A stretch of DNA of 64,000 nt from contig JAEZNO010000037.1 in assembly GCA_023441805.1 (NCBI GenBank), positions 1-64,000 of the forward strand. Direction: 5' to 3'. Every line of letters starts with the position of its first letter. Position 1 is the first letter of the stretch. The DNA is from Bacteroidota bacterium. Lineage in GTDB: Bacteria; Bacteroidota; Bacteroidia; Bacteroidales; Lentimicrobiaceae. The translations under genes and the position numbers were made by a program. Shown here piece by piece: positions 28,175-36,205 of the stretch. A model generated the notes under the pieces. The model was not told where the DNA came from and did no database searches. It saw only the letters and a program-made list of their open reading frames with translations.

Positions 28175-31100
28175 ATGAAACACATTATCAGACTGGCCAT
28201 AACTTGTGCGCTGCTCATTTCATTTCAAGTTGTTAAAAGTCAATCTACCAGCCCAGACTACAAAAGCTATCCTTACTGGATTGACATGATGCAAGATCCC
28301 AACGCTAATTTCTTTGAGACCCGGAAAGCATTCTACGAATACTGGGATGGCAAGGAAATCACTAAAGGTAATGGATATAAGATTTTCAAGAGGTGGGAAT
28401 ACTGGATGGAGAAACAGGTATCTCCCGAAGGTATAAAACCGGATCCAAATAAGAAGCTGGAAATTCTGCAAAATTTAAAAGCCGACAGATCACTAAAAAC
28501 AGCAGGTAACTGGGTTCCCCTGGGACCATTTACAGTTCCGTCAGGATATAATGGATACAGAGGTTTGGGAAGAGTAAACGCTATTGGATTCCATCCAACC
28601 AATGAAAATATAATTTACATTGGAGCTCCCTCAGGCGGACTATGGTTTACTCATGATGGTGGTGAATCATGGACAACAACAACTGATGATATGCTAACAC
28701 TTGGTGTTTCGGCAGTCATAGTTGATCATGTGAATCCAAATATCGTATATATCGGAACCGGTGACCGTGACGCAGGTGATGCTCCGGGTGCAGGTGTATG
28801 GAAAAGCTTTGATGGCGGATTGACCTTTCAACCGGCAAACGCAGGATTAGAGAGTAAAACGATAAGCAGATTATTAATGCACCCTGATGACAGCGACATC
28901 ATTCTTGTTGCTACAAATAGTGGAATGTTTCGCACAACTGACGGCGGACTTACCTGGGTAAGATCCGCTAATGGTGATTTTAAGGATGTTGTATTTAAGC
29001 CGGGGAACCCTGATATAGTATACGCAGCCTCTTCAGGAACTTTCTACCGTTCAACTGATAATGGTGTTTCATTCACACAAATTTCTAACGGACTACCGGG
29101 TGGATACAGAGGTGCAATTGCTGTTTCACCGGCTAACCCTGAGATAGTTTATTTCTTCATTACAAATAGCGAATCATTCAAAGGACTGTATCGTTCAGAG
29201 GATAGTGGGCTCTCTTTCTCAGTAAGATCAACTTCTCCCAATGTTATGGCATGGGATTGTAACGGAGGCTCAGGTGGCCAGGCATGGTACGATCTTGATA
29301 TAGCTTGTGACCCAACAGACGCTGATATCATTTATGCAGGTGGTGTTAACTGCTTCAAATCAGTAAATGGTGGTACTACATGGAGCATCAACTCACACTG
29401 GTATGGCGGTTGCGGCGTGCCTTCTGTTCATGCTGACTTACATGTACTTGAATACAGTCCAATCAATAATCGCCTTTATGCAGGTAACGATGGTGGTGTA
29501 TACTGGACTGCTAATGGCGGGATTTCATGGAATGAAATCAGCAATGGACTTGTTATCAGCCAGGCTTACAAAATAGGTCAAAGCTTAACACACAGGGACT
29601 ATGTAATTAACGGCTACCAGGATAATGGTACGTCAAGCTATACCGGCACGGAATGGGTATCCGTCGGTGGCGGTGATGGAATGGAATGTGCTTACGATCC
29701 TACTAATGGATCGTATAGCTACTCAACCTTATATTATGGAAGTATCTATCGCAATATGAATCACATCGGAGGTGGTCAAATTGCAGGTGAAGGATACAAT
29801 GGAATTACTGAAGGCGGAGGATGGGTTACTCCTTTCATTATTGACCATTATGACGGAAACACCATGTTTGTTGGTTATGATAATGTATGGCGCAGTACAA
29901 ATATTAAGAATCAATACACAGGCGGGGTTCAATGGACTAAGATTTCAAACATCAATTCAAACGATCTGGATGTATTAGCCCAGTCGTATGTTAACACAAA
30001 TATTCTATATACATCAAACGGTGGTGTGTTATTCAGATGCGATAACGCTAAAGATCAGTCTCCTAACTGGCTAAGTCTCACTGAAGCTTTGCCAAGCAAC
30101 AAAACCATTAATGACATTGAGACAAGTCCGGTGGATGAAAATACAGTATACATTATTCAGCAAAATCAGGTCTTCAAATCAACTGATCGCGGATTAAGCT
30201 GGACTGACATTACAAGTAATCTTCCCGATGTGACTATGTACTCAATAATCTATTATAAGAACAGCATTGAGGGTTTGTATGTGAGTTCAGATTTGGGTGT
30301 ATTCTACAAAGATGCAAGCAGCAGTGAATGGGTACACTATTCTGATGGTTTACCTGCTGCAGCCAGAATTACTGAGCTTGAGATTTACTATTCACCCGAT
30401 GGCCCTCAGTACGATATGATTCGTGCCGGTACTTATGGTCGTGGATTATGGGAATCTTCTCCTTATTACTATCAACCTCAGGCTAATTTTGAAGGTGACA
30501 GACTTCATGTACCAACAAGTTGTCCGGTTAACTTTACCGACAAATCCATGGGTATTCCTTTCGAATGGTCATGGACATTTGAAGGAGGTACACCTTCGAC
30601 TTCAAATGAAAAAAACCCATCGGGTATTGTTTGGAATGAGCCGGGAACTTATACTGTTACATTAGTGGCAACTAATCCCGCCGGCTCTGATACACAAGTA
30701 AAAACTGCTTACATCACTGTTGAGTCAGGTTTATTACCAAGTCCTGACTTCAGTTCAACTCACCATGCATTCTGCACAGGTGAGGCAGCAGTAGTGTCAT
30801 TCTTCGATAACACTGATTATTGCCCGACAGCCTGGGAATGGACATTTGAACCTAACGATGTAACATTCCTGGAGAATACTTCAGCTTTATCACAAAATCC
30901 TGTTGTTCAGTTTGGTTCTGCAATTAGTTATAACGTAACTCTAACTGCTACAAATAATAACGGAAGCAATTCACTTACCAAAACTGACTATATCAACATT
31001 GGTGGAATGTCGTTACCATTTGCTGAAGATTTTGAGAATAATGGCTTACACGCTAACGGTTGGCAAATTGTTAATCCTGATAACCTCACCACTTGGGATA

Positions 31101-31825
31101 TCTATCCAATCACTACTCCTGCGGGTGTAAATAATGCTGCCCGGATGAATTTCTTTAACTATTATTCATCTTTAGGCAGACGTGATCAGCTAATTAGTCC
31201 CACATTTAACCTCGAAGGCCAGATTACAGCATACTTGTATTTTGAGCATTCATACATACGCAGGTATGCCACTTTAACTGATTCATTAATTGTCTATGTT
31301 TCAACTGATTGTGGTCAGAATTGGACAAGAGTGGCAAGATATGCTGAAGATGGAACGGGATCATTTGAAACTCATCCTGTTGAAGGTGCTGAATACATAC
31401 CACAAGATGGTGACTGGTGCGGCGAAATGGAAAATCCTATTTGCAACATTGTCGATCTCTCACAGTTTGTTGGAAATAACAATGTTAAGATAATGTTTGA
31501 GACTGTTCACCGTCGCGGTAACAATCTCTTTATCGATAATATAATTGTTAGTCCTTCTATTGGAGTTTATGAAGCTGACCTGCCCGGAACCGGAATCAGT
31601 ATTTTCCCAAATCCGGGAAACAATGTATTTCAGCTCAGCTCAGAGCAATCACTCAACAATCCTGAAGTTCAGATTTTCGCATCATCAGGTAAAATGGTGT
31701 TCTCACAGAAATATTCAAGCGGTAATCATTGGACAATTAACACCGGTACATTACCAGCCGGTATTTATCTTCTCAGAACAACCAGTGCGAACAAAGTTGT
31801 TGAACAAAAGCTGATAGTACATTAA
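28175..31825 (+). CDS. Secreted sortilin/BNR-repeat protein with PKD domains and T9SS type A sorting domain
   Basis: 1216 residues. Signal peptide (residues 1-22), then ~600 residues of VPS10/BNR-like beta-propeller repeats with repeated DGG.(S/T)W / NPNIVYIGTG elements, a PKD-like domain (SCPVNFTDKSMGIPFEWSW), a second PKD-like unit, a jelly-roll 'choice-of-anchor' region (LPFAEDFENNG), and a C-terminal T9SS sorting domain (ISIFPNPGNNVFQLSS to the end, LPAGIYLLRT). It should be exported by Sec, then moved across the outer membrane by T9SS with the tail cleaved. A glycan- or protein-binding surface role is likely; no catalytic residues can be claimed. Monocistronic, followed by a strong terminator. 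Confidence 0.88.
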   Translation: MKHIIRLAITCALLISFQVVKSQSTSPDYKSYPYWIDMMQDPNANFFETRKAFYEYWDGKEITKGNGYKIFKRWEYWMEKQVSPEGIKPDPNKKLEILQNLKADRSLKTAGNWVPLGPFTVPSGYNGYRGLGRVNAIGFHPTNENIIYIGAPSGGLWFTHDGGESWTTTTDDMLTLGVSAVIVDHVNPNIVYIGTGDRDAGDAPGAGVWKSFDGGLTFQPANAGLESKTISRLLMHPDDSDIILVATNSGMFRTTDGGLTWVRSANGDFKDVVFKPGNPDIVYAASSGTFYRSTDNGVSFTQISNGLPGGYRGAIAVSPANPEIVYFFITNSESFKGLYRSEDSGLSFSVRSTSPNVMAWDCNGGSGGQAWYDLDIACDPTDADIIYAGGVNCFKSVNGGTTWSINSHWYGGCGVPSVHADLHVLEYSPINNRLYAGNDGGVYWTANGGISWNEISNGLVISQAYKIGQSLTHRDYVINGYQDNGTSSYTGTEWVSVGGGDGMECAYDPTNGSYSYSTLYYGSIYRNMNHIGGGQIAGEGYNGITEGGGWVTPFIIDHYDGNTMFVGYDNVWRSTNIKNQYTGGVQWTKISNINSNDLDVLAQSYVNTNILYTSNGGVLFRCDNAKDQSPNWLSLTEALPSNKTINDIETSPVDENTVYIIQQNQVFKSTDRGLSWTDITSNLPDVTMYSIIYYKNSIEGLYVSSDLGVFYKDASSSEWVHYSDGLPAAARITELEIYYSPDGPQYDMIRAGTYGRGLWESSPYYYQPQANFEGDRLHVPTSCPVNFTDKSMGIPFEWSWTFEGGTPSTSNEKNPSGIVWNEPGTYTVTLVATNPAGSDTQVKTAYITVESGLLPSPDFSSTHHAFCTGEAAVVSFFDNTDYCPTAWEWTFEPNDVTFLENTSALSQNPVVQFGSAISYNVTLTATNNNGSNSLTKTDYINIGGMSLPFAEDFENNGLHANGWQIVNPDNLTTWDIYPITTPAGVNNAARMNFFNYYSSLGRRDQLISPTFNLEGQITAYLYFEHSYIRRYATLTDSLIVYVSTDCGQNWTRVARYAEDGTGSFETHPVEGAEYIPQDGDWCGEMENPICNIVDLSQFVGNNNVKIMFETVHRRGNNLFIDNIIVSPSIGVYEADLPGTGISIFPNPGNNVFQLSSEQSLNNPEVQIFASSGKMVFSQKYSSGNHWTINTGTLPAGIYLLRTTSANKVVEQKLIVH

Positions 31826-31843
31826 GCTTAATCAGAATGTCAT

Positions 31844-31874
31844 AGAGGCTATCTCAAAAGGATAGCCTCTTTTT
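31844..31874 (+). terminator. Terminator after the BNR-repeat gene
   Basis: AGAGGCTATC / GATAGCCTCT perfect stem, 7-nt loop, followed by TTTTT. Beyond it, 31875-32085 shows no intact gene; the AbiE operon begins the defence island. Confidence 0.85.
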
Positions 31875-32085
31875 AGGTTAGTATTTTTGGTGTTTTTGTT
31901 AATAACTTGGAGATTTAGGAAACATTCTCCAGCTACTTAAAGGAAGAAGTCATTTCAGAAGAAGAATTGCATCAGCAATACTTCTGCCCAAACTAAGAGC
32001 CGTTAGCAATTAGCTTCCTTCGTTTCCTTAAAATCCTGATAACGCATTATCCCACTAAAATCAACAAAGGAAAAAAGAGAAAACA

Positions 32086-32122
32086 TTTGCAAAAGGTAGC
32101 AGTTTTCACTACCTTTCGCAAA
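32086..32122 (+). promoter_or_regulatory. Promoter/operator palindrome of the AbiE operon
   Basis: 14-bp inverted arms TTTGCAAAAGGTAG (32086-32099) and CTACCTTTCGCAAA (32109-32122), one mismatch, 9-bp spacer. The left arm starts with TTTG and the right arm holds TACCTTTC, 20 bp apart: the spacing of a Bacteroidota -33/-7 promoter. A repressor on the palindrome would cover the promoter. AbiEi proteins are known to autorepress by binding inverted repeats upstream of abiE. Confidence 0.7.
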
Positions 32123-32133
32123 AAATTACTCTC

Positions 32134-32955
32134 TTGGAAGAATCAAGACAATATAACAGTGCAGAAGATTGGGTAACACACCTGCTGGCTAAGGGTAAAT
32201 ATGCTTTTGCGTTGCATCAGTTCCGTGCGGATTTTCCAGAGCAATCAGATACGGCCAATAAGTTTGCCTTGAAAAGGCTGGTAGATAAAGAGCTGATTAT
32301 TTCCATCCACAAAGGGTATTACCTCATCATACCACCCCAATACAGGTCAAAGGGAATCCTTCCCCCCACCTTGTTTTTAGATGCGTTTATGAAGGAATTA
32401 GACCGGCCTTATTACCTGGCTTTGTTAAACGCAGCCGCCTATCATGGAGCATCGCATCAGCAGCCACAGGAGTTCTTTGTCGTTACCGGCTTTCCGGTGC
32501 TGCGGCCTATGCAGAAAAAAGGGCTTAAACTAAACTACATCAGCAAAAAAGAAATACCGGCAACACTATTAGACTCTCGAAAAACCGAGACCGGATACTT
32601 AAAAATTTCAAACCCCGCCCTAACAGCCACCGATCTAATACAATACGCCAAACGGGTAGGTGGCATCAACAGGGTGGCCACCGTTTTGGCTGAATTAGCC
32701 GAAAGTATTCAACCTAATGCATTTGATGCTAATCTGCTGCAGCATGTTCCTGTAACTGCCTTGCAGCGTTTGGGCTATTTGCTGGATAAAGTATTTGACA
32801 ATCAGCCGCTGGCCAATGACTTATACATGGCCTTGCAAAAAAACAATGCCCCTTTGTTTCGGATACCGCTGAAAGGCTCTGCATCGGCTAAAGGTTTTGC
32901 ATCTGACGAAAGATGGAAAGTAATCGTAAACACAACAATAGAACTTGACGAATGA
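32134..32955 (+). CDS. abiEi: AbiEi-like antitoxin / autoregulator (type IV toxin-antitoxin)
   Basis: 273 residues from a TTG start at 32134; no in-frame ATG lies between the upstream stop (32056) and this codon, so the start is TTG or internal. N-terminal winged-helix domain (LLAKGKYAFALHQFRADF..., LKRLVDKELIISIHKGYYLI) followed by the AbiEi C-terminal antitoxin region (RPYYLALLNAAAYHGASHQQPQEFFVVT). It binds DNA to repress its own operon and neutralises the AbiEii toxin without direct complex formation (family knowledge). The palindrome at 32086-32122 ends 11 bp before the start. Its ATGA overlap couples it to abiEii. Confidence 0.88.
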   Translation: MEESRQYNSAEDWVTHLLAKGKYAFALHQFRADFPEQSDTANKFALKRLVDKELIISIHKGYYLIIPPQYRSKGILPPTLFLDAFMKELDRPYYLALLNAAAYHGASHQQPQEFFVVTGFPVLRPMQKKGLKLNYISKKEIPATLLDSRKTETGYLKISNPALTATDLIQYAKRVGGINRVATVLAELAESIQPNAFDANLLQHVPVTALQRLGYLLDKVFDNQPLANDLYMALQKNNAPLFRIPLKGSASAKGFASDERWKVIVNTTIELDE

Positions 32956-33797
32956 TACCACAGGCATACATAACAGAATGGGCCAATCAGGTGCCCTGGC
33001 AAACCAATGAACAGGTGGAGCAAGATCTAGTGATTTGCCGTGCCTTGGTAGAAATCTTTTCAGATGAATGGTTAGCATCCAGTTTAGCATTCAGAGGGGG
33101 GACAGCCTTGCACAAATTATATTTACAGCCTCAGCCCAGATATTCTGAGGATATTGATTTGGTTCAAATTCGGCCAGAGCCGATAAAGGAAACCATTCAG
33201 CGTCTTCAAGCTCGTTTATCCTTCTTAGGCGATTGTACTGTGGCTCAAAAGGCTAACAACAACACACTAAAATACCGTTTTGAATCTGAGTTCCCTCCGG
33301 TACAAAACCTACGCCTGAAAGTAGAAACCAACTGCCGGGAACATTTCACCGTATTGGGATACCAACAATTCCCCTTTCAGGTAAATTCCTCATGGTATAC
33401 AGGCGCCTGCAACATTACCACCTACCGGTTGGAAGAATTACTGGGCACAAAACTCAGGGCCTTATACCAACGCAGAAAAGGCCGTGATTTATATGATATT
33501 TACAAGGCAATGGTGCAAGTGTCCGGCATGGATAAAGAGGCCCTGCTCCAATGCTATCATGAATACATGGATTTTGTAGTAGTTGAACCTCCAACGCAAA
33601 AAGTATATCTGCAAAACATGGAGGCCAAAATGCAGGACGATGAATTTATTGGAGACATAGCAGCCCTCATACGGCCAACAGAAAATTACGACCAGGCAAC
33701 CGCATTTGATTTAGTAAGAACGGAGTTGCTGGAGAAAATTGAAGACAGCAAGCAAAAACATAACGAAACAAAACAAGCTAAAAAAGCTGTTTCTTAA
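32952..33797 (+). CDS. abiEii: AbiEii-like nucleotidyltransferase toxin
   Basis: 281 residues, DUF1814/COG2253 nucleotidyltransferase. Active-site motifs: FRGGTALHKLYL (about 48-59), RYSEDIDLV (about 64-72) with the metal-binding aspartates, and KLRALYQRRKGRDLYDIY (around 168-185). In phage abortive infection and type IV TA systems, AbiEii-type enzymes transfer nucleotides to a cellular RNA target, stopping growth; for relatives this is tRNA 3'-end pyrimidine addition. Four-base overlap with abiEi; the next small ORF overlaps its 3' end by 59 bp. Confidence 0.9.
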   Translation: MIPQAYITEWANQVPWQTNEQVEQDLVICRALVEIFSDEWLASSLAFRGGTALHKLYLQPQPRYSEDIDLVQIRPEPIKETIQRLQARLSFLGDCTVAQKANNNTLKYRFESEFPPVQNLRLKVETNCREHFTVLGYQQFPFQVNSSWYTGACNITTYRLEELLGTKLRALYQRRKGRDLYDIYKAMVQVSGMDKEALLQCYHEYMDFVVVEPPTQKVYLQNMEAKMQDDEFIGDIAALIRPTENYDQATAFDLVRTELLEKIEDSKQKHNETKQAKKAVS

Positions 33798-33957
33798 TCC
33801 AAAAGGAGTGGACTTTGATATTCCTGAAATCACGCCTGAATACCTTTCATTGTTAACCGAGGTATGGGATAAACACGACAGAATACCTTTTACCGCACTG
33901 GTAATGGCCATATTCTTCAAGAATTTGAAACAAATATTTTACAACAACTTGGAATAA
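33739..33957 (+). CDS. 72-residue protein of unknown function within the defence operon
   Basis: Begins inside the 3' end of abiEii in another frame and ends 9 bp before the glycosylase gene. The segment after the overlap (GVDFDIPEITPEYLSLLTEV onward) has normal-looking amino-acid composition and predicted helices, with no signal peptide and no clear transmembrane segment. No family recognised. A GTG near 33809 is an alternative start that would avoid the overlap. It may be a helper of either neighbour or a coupling peptide. Confidence 0.5.
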   Translation: MKTASKNITKQNKLKKLFLNPKGVDFDIPEITPEYLSLLTEVWDKHDRIPFTALVMAIFFKNLKQIFYNNLE

Positions 33958-33966
33958 ACATTTAGT

Positions 33967-34452
33967 ATGATATTACCTGACCAGCTAAAAGATAACCTGA
34001 AGATTGTTTTCTGCGGTACAGCCGCAGGAAATAAGTCTGCCGAAAGCAAGGCATACTATACCGGTGCAGGTAATTTACTTTATCCAACCTTAGTGAGTTG
34101 TGGTTTTACTCCTCGTATCCCTAAATCTGAAGAATTTCCCAACTTATTAGATTATGGCATCGGCCTCACCGATTTGGTAAAACACCATTTTGGCATGGAC
34201 AAAGATTTGAAGCAAGAGCATTACGATACCAAAAGCTTTGAACAAAAGATATTGCAATACCAACCGCAGTTGGTTTGCTTTAACGGAATGAAAGCAGCCA
34301 AAGTTTATTTCAATCTCAAATACACAAAGCAGGTTAGTTATGGCTTGCAGGATAAAACTATTGGCATGTATGTAGCTCCATCAACCTCCCTGCAGTCAAT
34401 TGCTTATTGGGATGAAGACATTTGGCAACACTTAAAAAATCTAATCAACTGA
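33967..34452 (+). CDS. Uracil-DNA glycosylase superfamily protein (Mug/TDG-like)
   Basis: 161 residues. KIVFCGTAAGNKSAESKAYY (about 12-31) followed by TGAGNLLYPTL is the N-terminal active-site region of Mug/TDG-type glycosylases; GIGLTDLVK (about 64-72) and LVCFNGMKAAKVYF (103-116) are further family blocks, and PSTSLQ near the C-terminus corresponds to the DNA-intercalating region. It should excise an altered or mismatched base. The GTAAG version differs from classical GINPG in the catalytic loop. Cotranscribed with mcrB (1-bp gap), so a role in sensing or attacking modified phage DNA is plausible, but ordinary repair cannot be excluded. Confidence 0.82.
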   Translation: MILPDQLKDNLKIVFCGTAAGNKSAESKAYYTGAGNLLYPTLVSCGFTPRIPKSEEFPNLLDYGIGLTDLVKHHFGMDKDLKQEHYDTKSFEQKILQYQPQLVCFNGMKAAKVYFNLKYTKQVSYGLQDKTIGMYVAPSTSLQSIAYWDEDIWQHLKNLIN

Positions 34453-34453
34453 T

Positions 34454-36205
34454 ATGATACCACATTGGGCAAACAGAGAAGTTTACAAACACTTCGACGC
34501 ATTTCTGCAAAAGTGCATTCTCGGCAACGATAGTTATATCACCGATAATCCGGGTATATTTACCACAGCTAACCTCGATGAATGCGTTATCGCTTTTGTA
34601 GATAATCCTGATACAGGCGACCGCAATTTTGATGCAAAATCAAGAGATCAGTTTGCTGTCTATTCCAAAGAGGTGCGGGAAGTGTTTGCCCATTTCATTT
34701 GGCTATGGGGTATGCCTGCCTCCGACATGACCGATGCCGGCAAGAAGGGTGCTGTTGTAAGGTTGTTAGGAGACGATTACAACGACAAGCTTACCGGTGT
34801 TTTTGTGGATGGAGGCATTGGCTCTGCCGGTCAACGCCACAAATTGAATAAGCCTTTTGAAATATCTTATTTGCTTTTACTATTCAGAGAAATTAAAAGC
34901 AATCTGCAAGTAAGGCGAATAACGGATGTGGCTGCTCTCAAAAAGTACATAGAATCGCTTTGCAGGGCTCTTTATTACAATAACATGGATACCACCGAAA
35001 CTACCGATGAGAAGCTAAAGAAAGCAGGAAAAGAGTTTTTAGCATTGCACCATATCCTGTTGCATTTGTGCGATCCTGATAAATACGAGGCGATTGCCGC
35101 CCAAAAACATAAAGATGCGATAATCAATACCTTCTTTAGCATACTGGATAAGGAGAATACAGACGGGCTTTGGGATGATATTGATGAAAGTATTTTGGCC
35201 ATTCGTAATAAACTCACTGAGATACTGGGCTATGAAGTAAATTTCTATCATGAGGATATTCAGGATGCCTGGAATTTTGGTGAAAGCAAGGATGATGTTT
35301 CTGAAGTCACCCTTTTTGAGTACAAAAAGGCAATGGTTTTTTATGGTCCTCCCGGCACATCCAAAACACATTCCGCTACACGGTTGGCTGAATTACTTAT
35401 TACGAAGCAGTATTTCCGCAATAAGCAAAACATCAAAGACTACTTTAAAAATTCTGACCAGATTTTTGAAGAGCATATCCATCACTTACAATTACACAGC
35501 AATTACAATTACGAAGATTTTATTGCCGGACTGCACATTGAAGAAAAAAGCAGTGTGGTGAAACCGGGTTATCTTTTAAATCTGATTGAAAAGGTTAAGG
35601 ATGACAAGCTCCCACACATTCTTATTTTAGATGAAATCAACCGTACAGATATTTCAAGGCTGTTTGGTGAGTTGTTCTCCGCATTGGAGTACCGCAACAA
35701 AAAGATTAAACTCTCAGTAGGCGATTTGGCAATTGCACTTCCACCCAATCTTTATTTCATTGGCACAATGAACGAAATAGACTTTTCATTGGAACGAATT
35801 GATTTTGCCCTACGCAGACGGTTCCTGTGGCAGTTTAAAGGGTTTGACAGAAACATCCTTTGGAACATGCTCCAGCATAAAAAAAGAGAACTGCAAATGA
35901 AAATCAGCGATGCCGATATCGAAACCTTTATCAACCGATGTGAACGACTGAATAAGGAAGTTTCTGCCATGCCGGAATTGGGTGAAAACTATCAGGTGGG
36001 TCATACATTCTTTGCAGAAGTGGTAGATATTTTCAAGTCATTAAAAGGTGTTCATTCAGGTCGCCTCTATTTTTTAAACCAACCAGTAAACATTCTCTGG
36101 GAAATCAGCATAAAACCAATCTTACAAGCTTTCTTGGGCAACATGGATGCAGATTCTAAAAGAGATAAAATAAACGATTTACAGAAAGTATTGATTAATG
36201 GCTGA
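34454..36205 (+). CDS. mcrB: McrB-like AAA+ GTPase, motor of a type IV restriction system
   Basis: 583 residues. Walker A GPPGTSKT (298-305), Walker B LILDEINR (390-397), and the McrB signature GTMNEIDFSLERIDFALRRRF (437-457). The third Gly of the usual GPPGTGKT is Ser here. The N-terminal ~285 residues should recognise modified DNA; that region does not match the E. coli McrB DNA-binding domain by eye, but its HHILLHLCDPDKYEAIA stretch recurs in many McrB-like ATPases. With McrC it forms a GTP-driven complex that cuts methylated or otherwise modified DNA. Stop overlaps mcrC by 8 bp. Confidence 0.92.
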   Translation: MIPHWANREVYKHFDAFLQKCILGNDSYITDNPGIFTTANLDECVIAFVDNPDTGDRNFDAKSRDQFAVYSKEVREVFAHFIWLWGMPASDMTDAGKKGAVVRLLGDDYNDKLTGVFVDGGIGSAGQRHKLNKPFEISYLLLLFREIKSNLQVRRITDVAALKKYIESLCRALYYNNMDTTETTDEKLKKAGKEFLALHHILLHLCDPDKYEAIAAQKHKDAIINTFFSILDKENTDGLWDDIDESILAIRNKLTEILGYEVNFYHEDIQDAWNFGESKDDVSEVTLFEYKKAMVFYGPPGTSKTHSATRLAELLITKQYFRNKQNIKDYFKNSDQIFEEHIHHLQLHSNYNYEDFIAGLHIEEKSSVVKPGYLLNLIEKVKDDKLPHILILDEINRTDISRLFGELFSALEYRNKKIKLSVGDLAIALPPNLYFIGTMNEIDFSLERIDFALRRRFLWQFKGFDRNILWNMLQHKKRELQMKISDADIETFINRCERLNKEVSAMPELGENYQVGHTFFAEVVDIFKSLKGVHSGRLYFLNQPVNILWEISIKPILQAFLGNMDADSKRDKINDLQKVLING

